A stretch of DNA of 6,105 nucleotides from Micrococcaceae bacterium UBA3381. GTDB taxonomy: Bacteria > Actinomycetota > Actinomycetes > Actinomycetales > Micrococcaceae. Made by a program: the position numbers and the translations under genes. The DNA lies in assembly GCA_002358975.1 (NCBI GenBank), contig DEPX01000006.1, forward strand, positions 1 through 6,105. Reading direction: 5' to 3'. A model generated the notes under the pieces. That model made no database searches and was not told the DNA's origin. It saw only the letters and a list, made by a program, of their open reading frames with translations. Of the stretch, positions 1 through 5,424 are shown one piece after another. The number at the start of each line of letters is the position of its first letter. Within the stretch, counting starts at the first letter, position 1.

Positions 1-1613
1 GTGTTGAGGTCGGTGTTGGAGTACCGGGAGTCGTAGAACAGGGTCTGCCATTGGCGGACCATGCCCAACGAGGAGTTGTTAATGAGGGCGACTTTGATGG
101 GGATTTGGTTGATCACACAGGTGGCAAGTTCTTGGTTGGTCATCTGGAAGCAACCATCACCATCAATGGCCCAGACTGCACGATCGGGTTCGGCCACTTG
201 GGCGCCCATGGCTGCCGGGATGGCGAAGCCCATGGTGCCAAGACCCGCGGAGTTCATCCACTGATTTGGGCGCTGGTAGCCAACAAATTGTGCGCCCCAC
301 ATTTGGTGTTGGCCTACACCTGCCACGTAGATGGCTTCAGGACCGGCAATTTCGGAGAGGGTTTCGATAACTTTTTGTGGTGCCATCAGCCCATCGTCAG
401 TTGGGGTGTAACCCAGTGGGTAGGTGGCTCGGGTGCGATTGATGATGTCCCACCATTGGGTTAGATCCGGGGCACCGTGGTTGTCAAAACTGTTGCGCAG
501 CTGCTGGGTCAGTTCGGGCAGGATGGCTTTGACGTCGCCAACGATGGGCACATCGGCCGTACGGTTTTTGGAGATCTCGGCCGGGTCGATATCAGCGTGG
601 ATGACCTTGGCTTCTGGAGCAAATGAGGCCAGTTGGCCGGTGACCCGATCATCAAAGCGTGCACCCAGGGTGATCAGCAGATCCGACATTTGTAGGGCCG
701 ATACTGCCGCAACAGTACCGTGCATGCCGGGCATGCCCAGGTTTTGGCGATCATGATCCGGGAAGACGCCGCGGGCATTGAGCGTGGTGACCACGGGTGC
801 GCCGGTGGTTTTGGCCAGTTCGGCCAGTTCTGTGGCGGCTTGGGCACGCATGGCACCACCACCAACATAAAGCACTGGACGTTTGGCTTCTTGAATGAGT
901 TTGGCCGCTTCGCGTACCTGGCGGGAGTGCCCACGGGTTACCGGACGGTAGCCTGGCAGGTCCATGACCGGTGGCCAGCAGAATTCCATTTCGGATTCCT
1001 GGGCGTCTTTGGTGACATCAACCAGCACCGGGCCGGGACGACCGGAATTGGCGATATAGAACGCCTCGGCCAGAGCCTGGGGAACGTCTTCTGCGCGGCG
1101 CACCAAAAACGAGTGTTTGGTGATGGGCATGGTGATACCCACGATATCGGCTTCCTGGAACGCGTCAGAGCCAATAAGTTTGGACCCGACCTGGCCGGTA
1201 ATAAACACTACAGCTTCGGAATCCATGTTGGCATCGGCAATGGCAGTGACCAGGTTGGTGGCCCCCGGACCGGAGGTGGCAATGGCTACCCCGGTTTTGC
1301 CTGTGGCCAGGTAATAGCCCTGTGCGGCGTGGCCGGCACCTTGTTCGTGACGCACAAGGATGTGACGAATCCGTGAGGTGTCCATGAGTGGATCGTAGGT
1401 GGGCAGAATGGCGCCGCCTGGTAGACCGAAGACATCGGTGACGTCGAGTTCTTCAAGAGAACGAATAATGGCCTGGGCACCGGTCATCTTGGTGGCAGCC
1501 ACCACCCGGTTTGGTCCTGGGACGGCCTGTGTATCAGAGTCGTGTGCAGATTTTTCCCGCTGCGGCGGGTGAGATGGCATCACCGACGGGGTGATATTTG
1601 ATCCAGAACTCAT
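1..1613 (-). CDS. ilvB: Acetolactate synthase large (catalytic) subunit, 3' end outside window
   Basis: This thiamine-diphosphate enzyme condenses two pyruvates to acetolactate, or pyruvate with 2-oxobutyrate, as the first common step of valine, leucine and isoleucine synthesis. The frame is open from ATG 1613 to the window edge, giving 537 residues; family members are usually about 600-630 residues, so the C-terminal part is missing. An N-terminal tail of about 40 residues precedes the ThDP-binding PYR domain (MTGAQAI at 43-49), with the catalytic glutamate at about E90 in RHEQGAGHAA. A central domain follows (VLYVGGG near 247, RFDDRVTG near 319). The C-terminal PP domain has GVGQHQMW at 432-439 and the GDG...NN cofactor motif at 485-513. 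GAGG eight bases before the ATG supports this start. The gene lies behind a leader-peptide attenuator and follows ilvD. ilvN and ilvC are expected beyond the window, by analogy with related genomes only. Identification is secure. Confidence 0.96.
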   Translation of the reverse strand, partial: MSSGSNITPSVMPSHPPQREKSAHDSDTQAVPGPNRVVAATKMTGAQAIIRSLEELDVTDVFGLPGGAILPTYDPLMDTSRIRHILVRHEQGAGHAAQGYYLATGKTGVAIATSGPGATNLVTAIADANMDSEAVVFITGQVGSKLIGSDAFQEADIVGITMPITKHSFLVRRAEDVPQALAEAFYIANSGRPGPVLVDVTKDAQESEMEFCWPPVMDLPGYRPVTRGHSRQVREAAKLIQEAKRPVLYVGGGAMRAQAATELAELAKTTGAPVVTTLNARGVFPDHDRQNLGMPGMHGTVAAVSALQMSDLLITLGARFDDRVTGQLASFAPEAKVIHADIDPAEISKNRTADVPIVGDVKAILPELTQQLRNSFDNHGAPDLTQWWDIINRTRATYPLGYTPTDDGLMAPQKVIETLSEIAGPEAIYVAGVGQHQMWGAQFVGYQRPNQWMNSAGLGTMGFAIPAAMGAQVAEPDRAVWAIDGDGCFQMTNQELATCVINQIPIKVALINNSSLGMVRQWQTLFYDSRYSNTDLN

Positions 1614-1629
1614 GGAGTATGCCTCGATC
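1608..1629 (-). promoter_or_regulatory. Ribosome binding site and start of ilvB
   Basis: On the minus strand GAGG (about 1622-1625) stands eight bases before ATG 1613. This supports the ATG at 1613 over the later in-frame ATG at codon 12. The site lies about 80 bases beyond the attenuator terminator, so ilvB is translated only from transcripts that read through. Confidence 0.7.
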
Positions 1630-1706
1630 AGTCGTAAGATGTGCAGTTTTTAGTACTGTCGACGTCGTTGGCGTCGTAGGGTGCTGCGCGGTGTCGCGAT
1701 ACCCAT

Positions 1707-1746
1707 AAAAAAACCCCGGCTTCGGCGGGTATGCCTGCTCGGGGTT
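1707..1746 (-). terminator. Intrinsic terminator of the ilvB attenuator
   Basis: On the minus strand AACCCCG (1746-1740) pairs with CGGGGTT (1718-1712), and a run of seven T's covers 1713-1707. A smaller GGC/GCC pairing can form inside the loop. The terminator lies between the leader peptide and ilvB, so its use decides whether ilvB is transcribed. Its left arm begins directly after the last base of the preceding three-way junction, which would allow the two helices to stack. Confidence 0.85.
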
Positions 1747-1796
1747 CAGCGCATGGAAGGCGTTTCCGCCGTCTGAATACTTCAGTCCATGCGCTG
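1747..1796 (-). promoter_or_regulatory. Three-way-junction RNA fold in the ilvB leader
   Basis: A perfect 11-bp inverted repeat, CAGCGCATGGA (1796-1786) and TCCATGCGCTG (1757-1747), encloses two further perfect hairpins: CTGAA-GTA-TTCAG (1785-1773) and GGCG-GAAA-CGCC (1770-1759), the latter closed by a GNRA tetraloop. The junction linkers are only 0, 2 and 1 bases. The outer helix starts one base after the TAG of the leader peptide, so a ribosome at the stop codon would cover its 5' strand while one stalled on the Leu/Val codons would reach less of it. I infer a role as sensor element of the attenuator. Which alternative pairing acts as antiterminator is not clear from the sequence. Confidence 0.75.
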
Positions 1797-1826
1797 CTAA
1801 ATAACGACTAGTAGGGTCTTCGACAT
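1797..1826 (-). CDS. Branched-chain amino acid leader peptide (MSKTLLVVI)
   Basis: A nine-codon ORF reads ATG TCG AAG ACC CTA CTA GTC GTT ATT TAG. It ends in five consecutive codons for leucine, leucine, valine, valine and isoleucine, exactly the end products of the pathway, and stops one base before the structured leader and about 50 bases before a terminator. This is the arrangement of ribosome-mediated ilv attenuators, where shortage of charged tRNA stalls the ribosome and prevents termination. There is no well-placed Shine-Dalgarno sequence (GAGGG lies one base from the ATG). The promoter spacing instead suggests that transcription begins at the A of the ATG, giving a leaderless message. 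It is too short to be found by length-based gene calling. Confidence 0.85.
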   Translation of the reverse strand: MSKTLLVVI

Positions 1827-1832
1827 GCCCTC

Positions 1833-1861
1833 ATACTCGTCGTTTTGCCCGAAATTGTCAA
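1833..1861 (-). promoter_or_regulatory. Probable ilvB leader promoter
   Basis: A perfect -35 box TTGACA (1861-1856) is followed after 17 bases by GAGTAT (1838-1833). The latter is a weak -10 box that keeps the A at position 2 and T at position 6. Six bases further on is the ATG of the leader peptide, so the start site would coincide with the start codon. It lies in the ilvD-ilvB gap, so ilvB would have its own promoter besides any readthrough from ilvD. The -35 is convincing; the -10 is an inference. Confidence 0.55.
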
Positions 1862-1884
1862 ATCGGGCCCCGAGCAAACAGTGC

Positions 1885-3606
1885 TTAAAGCTCTACCTCG
1901 ACGTTACAGTGGGCGCCTTCAGCTGCCGATTGTACGAGCGTGGCAAACTTTCCAAGCACACCGGTGGTAAATTTCGGTGGAATTGGCTTCCAGTTTTGTT
2001 TCCGGGTAGCCAGTTCTTCTTCGCTGACGTCAAGATCGATGGTGCGGTTAGCAATATCGACGCGAATAATGTCGCCGTCTTCAACCAAACCTATTGGTCC
2101 ACCAACGGCAGCTTCCGGGGCGATATGACCGATACACAGCCCGGTGGTACCACCGGAGAAACGACCATCGGTCAACAACAGCACATCGGTACCAAGACCA
2201 GCACCTTTAATTGCGCCGGTAATGGCCAACATTTCGCGCATGCCCGGACCACCCTTAGGTCCTTCATAACGAATCACCACGACGTCGCCTTTTTTCAGCT
2301 CGTCGGCGGCCAATGCATCCATGGCCTGTTGTTCGCGTTCAAATACCCGTGCAGTGCCTTCAAAGACTTCGGCATCAAAACCAGCTGATTTCACAACCGC
2401 ACCTTCCGGTGCCATCGAACCGTGCAGAATAGTTAGCCCACCGGTGGCATGGATCGGTTCATCCATCGTACGCAGTACCGCGCCATCGAGTTTGGCTGGT
2501 TTCAGATCTGCGAGGTTTTCGGCCACGGTCTTACCGGTCACCGTCAGCGCGTCACCGTGCAGCAAGCCTTCATCCAGCAGTGCCTGCATGACCACTGGTA
2601 CACCACCGATACGATCCAGATCAGTCATGACGTACTGGCCGAATGGTTTCATATCTGCAATATGCGGGATCTTATCGCCGATACGGTTGAAGTCGTGCAG
2701 CGTCAGATCCACGCCGGCCTCATTGGCAATGGCCAGCAGGTGAAGCACCGTATTTGATGAACCACCAAACGCCATCATCACGGCGATAGCATTTTCAAAC
2801 GCCTTCTTGGTTAGCACATCGCGGGCAGTAATACCCTTGGCCAGCATGTTGACCACAGCCTCACCGGCTTTGCGTGCGTCATAATCACGACGACGATCTG
2901 CCGATGGCGGGGCAGCCGAACCCGGCAGCGACATACCCAAGGCCTCCCCGACCGATGCCATCGAGTTAGCCGTGTACATACCACCACAGGCACCTTCGCC
3001 CGGGCAGATCGCACGTTCAATGGAATCCAAATCTTCCAGCGACATGGTTCCGCGGGCACAAGCACCGACCGCTTCGAAAGCATCAATCAGTGTGACCTGA
3101 CGTTCCACACCATCAGACAGTGTGGCATAGCCGGGCATAATCGAGCCGGCGTAAACAAACACCGCGGCAAGATCCAAACGAGCAGCTGACATCAGCATCC
3201 CCGGTAGTGACTTATCACATCCAGCCAACAGAACTGAGCCGTCCAGACGCTCTGCCATCATTACGGTTTCTACCGAGTCAGCAATCACTTCGCGGGAGAC
3301 CAGCGAGAAGTGCATCCCGTCGTGCCCCATGGAAATACCATCGGAGACCGAAATAGTACCGAACTCCAGCGGGTAACCACCGGCCGCATGAACACCGGTC
3401 TTGGCGGCTTCAGCCAACCGATCTAGCGAAAGGTTGCACGGCGTAATTTCATTCCAGGACGATGCGATACCAACCTGCGGCTTATCCCAATCGTCATCGC
3501 CCATGCCAACCGCACGCAGCATTCCACGAGCCGGAGCCCGTTCGTATCCATCAGTTACATCCCGCGAACGCGGCTTCATGTCAATTTCGGGGTTTTTAGA
3601 CGTCAT
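1885..3606 (-). CDS. ilvD: Dihydroxy-acid dehydratase
   Basis: This iron-sulfur enzyme dehydrates 2,3-dihydroxy-isovalerate and 2,3-dihydroxy-3-methylvalerate to the 2-keto acids that precede valine/leucine and isoleucine. The 573-residue product fits the shorter IlvD class. Cluster-ligand cysteines sit in ITPCN (C57), LLAGCDK (C130) and GACGGMYTANSM (C207). SVSDGISMGHDGM (about 87-99) and the Asp-Lys after C130 give the metal-binding site, with the lysine usually carbamylated in the family. TDGRFSGGTTG near the C-terminus holds the serine proposed as the base. ATG 3606 is preferred because AGGA lies seven bases upstream. The in-frame TTG two codons earlier (3612) is only one base from that Shine-Dalgarno sequence. 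It is the first gene of the minus-strand ilvD-ilvB block and lies upstream of the attenuator. No defect is visible. Confidence 0.97.
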   Translation of the reverse strand: MTSKNPEIDMKPRSRDVTDGYERAPARGMLRAVGMGDDDWDKPQVGIASSWNEITPCNLSLDRLAEAAKTGVHAAGGYPLEFGTISVSDGISMGHDGMHFSLVSREVIADSVETVMMAERLDGSVLLAGCDKSLPGMLMSAARLDLAAVFVYAGSIMPGYATLSDGVERQVTLIDAFEAVGACARGTMSLEDLDSIERAICPGEGACGGMYTANSMASVGEALGMSLPGSAAPPSADRRRDYDARKAGEAVVNMLAKGITARDVLTKKAFENAIAVMMAFGGSSNTVLHLLAIANEAGVDLTLHDFNRIGDKIPHIADMKPFGQYVMTDLDRIGGVPVVMQALLDEGLLHGDALTVTGKTVAENLADLKPAKLDGAVLRTMDEPIHATGGLTILHGSMAPEGAVVKSAGFDAEVFEGTARVFEREQQAMDALAADELKKGDVVVIRYEGPKGGPGMREMLAITGAIKGAGLGTDVLLLTDGRFSGGTTGLCIGHIAPEAAVGGPIGLVEDGDIIRVDIANRTIDLDVSEEELATRKQNWKPIPPKFTTGVLGKFATLVQSAAEGAHCNVEVEL

Positions 3607-3764
3607 AGTCAAATCCTACTGATCTCGTGTGCCACAAAACTTCACGTGACCGTTCGTGTCTGAGACAACATTGGCGGTTACGGTGGGCATGAACACCGGC
3701 TATTTCAATTTTGCCCCGACGTATTTCTTTGATAAGGTTTTACTTCGTTGCCCAAACGCAATAG
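3607..3764. other. Intergenic region between ilvD and tRNA-Lys (divergent)
   Basis: These 158 bases must hold the ilvD promoter (leftward) and the tRNA-Lys promoter (rightward). I could not fix either box with confidence. Two short palindromes are visible: TGTCT-G-AGACA at 3657-3667 and TCACGTGA at 3642-3649, both upstream of ilvD and possible regulator sites. No gene or leader peptide is seen. Confidence 0.4.
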
Positions 3765-3840
3765 GCTCCTCTAGCTCAATTGGTAGAGCACCTGACTCTT
3801 AATCAGTAGGTTGCCGGTTCGAGTCCGGCGGGGAGCACCA
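3765..3840 (+). tRNA. tRNA-Lys (anticodon CTT), CCA encoded
   Basis: A 76-base cloverleaf. Acceptor GCTCCTC (3765-3771) pairs with GGGGAGC (3830-3836) with one U-G wobble. The D arm is GCTC/GAGC. The anticodon loop CTCTTAA carries CTT for lysine AAG codons, and the base pair at the top of the anticodon stem (27-43) is a C-U mismatch. The T arm is GCCGG-TTCGAGT-CCGGC (3813-3829). It is followed by A73 and an encoded CCA. It has its own terminator just downstream. The sequence from the anticodon loop to the 3' end (3800-3838) recurs twice further right, which marks this tRNA as a probable insertion target. Confidence 0.97.
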
Positions 3841-3844
3841 CAGA

Positions 3845-3882
3845 ACGGCACCTCGTAATGCAAAGTCAGACGTAGGTGCCGT
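3845..3882 (+). terminator. Terminator of tRNA-Lys
   Basis: ACGGCACCT (3845-3853) and AGGTGCCGT (3874-3882) form a perfect 9-bp stem five bases after the CCA end. The following CATCGTTT is only moderately T-rich. The left arm shares the core ACCTCG with the hairpins behind the two partial tRNA copies at 5066 and 5869, so the three look homologous. Confidence 0.7.
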
Positions 3883-3937
3883 CATCGTTTATTCCGAACC
3901 CGCAGCATTCACGAATAACCCAACGCTTTTACGAAAT

Positions 3938-4224
3938 CTATTTCAACATGAAACGTGATTTCTTGGACGGGCAGTCAATGTCTATACCCCATTCAAAACC
4001 AAGGCGACTATACAGACTTACCAGTTCAGCGAACATCTCGTCTTTCTCCGCCAGGATTGCCCCAATCTGTTTGTCTCATTGGTCGCCCTCTAGCCATCCC
4101 ACAAGCCACCCCGCACCTAGACCGTCGAATACGGCACATAGTCCACGAAGGCCCTTTTGCGCTCAGGAAAATAGCGGAGACCTATCGCGTCATCTGGACG
4201 CCACCTCTCAACGAGGTCGACCAT
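3938..4224 (-). pseudogene. Decayed small gene of unknown function
   Basis: Reading the minus strand from ATG 4224 gives a protein-like stretch (MVDLVERWRPDD..., RYFPERKRAFVDY) that loses frame near 4139. A one-base restoration there continues as CAVFDGLGAGWLVGWLEGDQ. A TGA at 4078-4076 interrupts it, and the same frame then runs on through EKDEMFAELVSLYSRLGFEW to a TAG at 3940-3938. The mended product would be about 95 residues with one internal stop. The final LYSRLGFEW recalls the C-terminal end of GNAT acetyltransferases, but there is too little to assign a family. It lies downstream of toxin-antitoxin pair 1 on the same strand, inside the first tRNA-bounded cassette, and may be cargo that decayed. 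The longer plus-strand frames here look unlike proteins. Confidence 0.45.
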
Positions 4225-4322
4225 GAGGTTTCAGATCATCGGTCAACATCATGAGTTCTATCGGGCTCGCTGGCTGCCTCCGATCTACATCACGCAGGTC
4301 TTGCGGGCCCTCTCCGACTGAG
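4225..4322. other. Spacer without recognisable feature
   Basis: This stretch lies between antitoxin 1 and the decayed gene at 3938-4224. I see no convincing terminator for the antitoxin operon here and no gene. Confidence 0.4.
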
Positions 4323-4625
4323 TTATGCAATTGCTTCAAAATGCAATCGGAGACCGAGAGCTCGAGCAACTTTCACCACTGTGGCAAGACTCGGATTACC
4401 GTCAGCCGACAGAGCTTTATACAGCCCCTCACGACTCATACCAGCTTGTCGTGCAATCTCGCTGAAGTTTTGTGATCGAGCGATTGTTCCGAGGGCCTGC
4501 GCAATCACAGTTGGGTCATCGTCACCTTCTTCGATGACCGCCTCAAGGTACGCTGCAACATCGTCGATAGAATTTATATAGTCAGCTGTATCAAATGGAG
4601 CGAAAGTTTCCATGTCCTTAGCCAT
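4323..4625 (-). CDS. Antitoxin 1, HTH addiction-module antidote (HI1420/HigA-like)
   Basis: A 100-residue protein of the addiction-module antidote family that follows its toxin gene. It is expected to bind and neutralise the RelE-like toxin and to repress the operon. A helix-turn-helix is visible at about 53-74 (NFSEIARQAGMSREGLYKAL), followed by the family hallmark SADGNPSLATVVKVARALGL. The N-terminal part is acidic (EEGDDDP at 32-38). ATG 4625 was chosen because AAGGAGG lies six bases upstream and the toxin stop TAG is one base away; upstream in-frame codons lie inside the toxin gene. It is 72 of 100 residues identical to antitoxin 2, with about 52 of the last 57 identical but only 20 of the first 43. 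The frame is intact. Confidence 0.92.
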   Translation of the reverse strand: MAKDMETFAPFDTADYINSIDDVAAYLEAVIEEGDDDPTVIAQALGTIARSQNFSEIARQAGMSREGLYKALSADGNPSLATVVKVARALGLRLHFEAIA

Positions 4626-4626
4626 C

Positions 4627-4896
4627 CTACTCCTCCTTGTTTTGCTGCCAGTTACTGGCAACCCACTGGGCAGTCGCGATATCTGTACTCTGTGTCGATT
4701 TGTCCCCACCGGCTAGCAACAAAATGAAACGATCGCCTTCCTGCAAGAAGTAGACCCTGTAGCCAGGCCCATAACGAATCCTTAATTCAGAAATACCGCC
4801 ACCAACTGGTTTTACATCCCCAGAATTCCCAGCAACCAAGCGATCAATTCTCGCGAGGACTCGAGCAACAGCCTGACGATCCTTCAGTTTTCTCAA
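4627..4896 (-). CDS. RelE/ParE-superfamily toxin 1 (HI1419/HigB-like), native start apparently lost
   Basis: A family of small ribosome-dependent mRNA-cleaving or related toxins, always paired with the antidote encoded just downstream. Family hallmarks are present: LKDRQA, GDVKPVGGGISELRIRYGPGYRVYF (split here by the usual Gly-Pro-Gly turn) and LLLAGGDKSTQSTDI. The coordinates use TTG 4896, the only usual start codon in frame. The homologous reading continues upstream (VELVASATFERW) to 4935, where the sister copy has ATG and this copy has ATA, directly after a TGA. From 4935 the protein would have 102 residues; from the TTG it has 89 and lacks the first strand and part of helix 1. No Shine-Dalgarno sequence precedes the TTG. 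So the gene is either poorly translated from ATA, shortened, or inactive. Confidence 0.8.
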   Translation of the reverse strand: MRKLKDRQAVARVLARIDRLVAGNSGDVKPVGGGISELRIRYGPGYRVYFLQEGDRFILLLAGGDKSTQSTDIATAQWVASNWQQNKEE

Positions 4897-4928
4897 CCAT
4901 CGTTCAAAAGTCGCCGACGCTACAAGCT

Positions 4929-4971
4929 CAACTATATGTCAACTATAGTTCACACGAGAGGGAGCCCGCAA
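4929..4971 (-). promoter_or_regulatory. Promoter and likely operator of toxin-antitoxin pair 1
   Basis: On the minus strand TTGCGG (4971-4966), 18 bases, then TATAGT (4947-4942) fit a sigma-70-type promoter. Transcription would start about seven bases on, at 4935, exactly where the toxin frame should begin, so the message would be leaderless. The -10 lies inside the 10-bp palindrome AACTATAGTT (4941-4950), and CAACTATA occurs twice on the plus strand, 11 bases apart (4929-4936, 4940-4947). Two half-sites on one face of the helix are a plausible binding site for the HTH antitoxin. Confidence 0.6.
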
Positions 4972-4999
4972 GGACCGGAACGGCAATTTGGATAGAAAC

Positions 5000-5019
5000 T
5001 TTATCAACCTATCGATAAA
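5000..5019. repeat. Short inverted repeat beside the tRNA fragment
   Basis: TTTATC (5000-5005) and GATAAA (5014-5019) form a perfect 6-bp inverted repeat five bases left of the tRNA fragment. A different but similarly placed inverted repeat borders the second fragment. It may be a protein-binding arm of an attachment site; the arms are short, so chance is possible. Confidence 0.25.
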
Positions 5020-5023
5020 CAGA

Positions 5024-5062
5024 TAATCAGTAGGTTGCCGGCTCGAGTCCGGCGGGGAGCAC
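5024..5062 (+). repeat. Partial tRNA-Lys copy 1 (3' half), putative att site
   Basis: It matches 3800-3838 of tRNA-Lys at 38 of 39 bases, the only change being C at 5042 for T at 3818. It covers the end of the anticodon loop, variable region, T arm and 3' acceptor strand. There is no 5' acceptor, D arm or anticodon, so it cannot be a tRNA gene. A terminator follows it as with the real tRNA. Confidence 0.92.
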
Positions 5063-5065
5063 AGC

Positions 5066-5113
5066 ACAAGAAGACCTCGCAGAACACAAATTTTGCGAGG
5101 TCTTCTTGTTTTG
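5066..5113 (+). terminator. Terminator behind partial tRNA copy 1
   Basis: ACAAGAAGACCTCGC (5066-5080) and GCGAGGTCTTCTTGT (5095-5109) form a perfect 15-bp stem, followed on the plus strand by further T's. It appears to be a descendant of the tRNA-Lys terminator that stayed with the displaced 3' end. It also lies 12 bases beyond the stop of antitoxin 2 on the other strand, but lacks a T-run in that direction. Confidence 0.8.
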
Positions 5114-5121
5114 CTATTTCG

Positions 5122-5424
5122 TTAGGCAATAGCCTCAAAACGCAGCCGCAGTCCAAGAGCATGGGCGACTTTTACTACCGTGGCAAGTGTCGGATTACCG
5201 TCGGCAGACAGTGCTTTGTATAATCCTTCACGGTTCATTCCAGCCTGACGTGCGATCTCGCTAAAGTTCTTTGATCGAGCAATGGTCCCTAACGCGTGTG
5301 AAATCATGCGTGGGTCATCCTCATCCTCGTCAATGAGAGCCTCGAGGTAAAGGGCAACATTCTCAAAAGTATTGACATAGTCAGCCGAGCCAAATCGTCC
5401 AGATGTGTCAGTATCGTGGTTCAT
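5122..5424 (-). CDS. Antitoxin 2, HTH addiction-module antidote (HI1420/HigA-like)
   Basis: This is a 100-residue paralogue of antitoxin 1, with the same helix-turn-helix (about 53-74) and the same C-terminal block from SADGNP to FEAIA. Its N-terminal third has diverged (FENVALYLEALIDEDEDDP in place of IDDVAAYLEAVIEEGDDDP). ATG 5424 is chosen because AAGGA stands four bases before it and because it overlaps the end of the toxin reading frame as ATGA. An upstream in-frame ATG at 5451 lies within the toxin gene. The frame is complete although its partner toxin is broken, so the protein may survive as a repressor, as protection against related toxins, or simply not yet have decayed. Confidence 0.9.
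   Translation of the reverse strand: MNHDTDTSGRFGSADYVNTFENVALYLEALIDEDEDDPRMISHALGTIARSKNFSEIARQAGMNREGLYKALSADGNPTLATVVKVAHALGLRLRFEAIA

Larger units (their letters stand above)
3800..5062. mobile_element. Putative tRNA-Lys islet 1 (toxin-antitoxin cassette)
   Basis: The segment runs from the 3' half of the intact tRNA-Lys to the first partial copy of it at 5024-5062, about 1.2 kb. It contains the tRNA terminator, a decayed gene and toxin-antitoxin pair 1. Direct repeats of a tRNA 3' end at both edges are the footprint of integrase-mediated insertion, but no integrase gene is present. It could be a reduced island, a non-autonomous element or a tandem duplication. Confidence 0.45.

Noticed and set aside
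720..1376. Plus-strand open frame of 218 codons opposite ilvB
   Set aside because: It is a shadow of ilvB, whose frame on the minus strand is continuous and fully conserved.
1825..2388. Long plus-strand open frame (187 codons) opposite ilvD
   Set aside because: It is antisense to the conserved ilvD coding sequence, looks unlike a natural protein, and its start overlaps the leader peptide and promoter on the other strand.
3607..3612. TTG at 3612 as the ilvD start
   Set aside because: It is one base from the AGGA ribosome binding site; ATG 3606 has proper spacing.
3876..4254. Two plus-strand frames of about 100 codons between tRNA-Lys and antitoxin 1
   Set aside because: Their translations are rich in Ser, Pro, Arg and His without domain-like pattern, and there is no ribosome binding site. 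The minus-strand decayed gene explains this stretch better.
4627..4709. Antitoxin 1 extended upstream to 4709
   Set aside because: The extension lies inside the toxin gene in another frame, whereas ATG 4625 has a strong, well-spaced AAGGAGG.
5024..5062. A second tRNA-Lys gene
   Set aside because: Only the 3' half is present; the 5' acceptor strand, D arm and anticodon bases are missing upstream.
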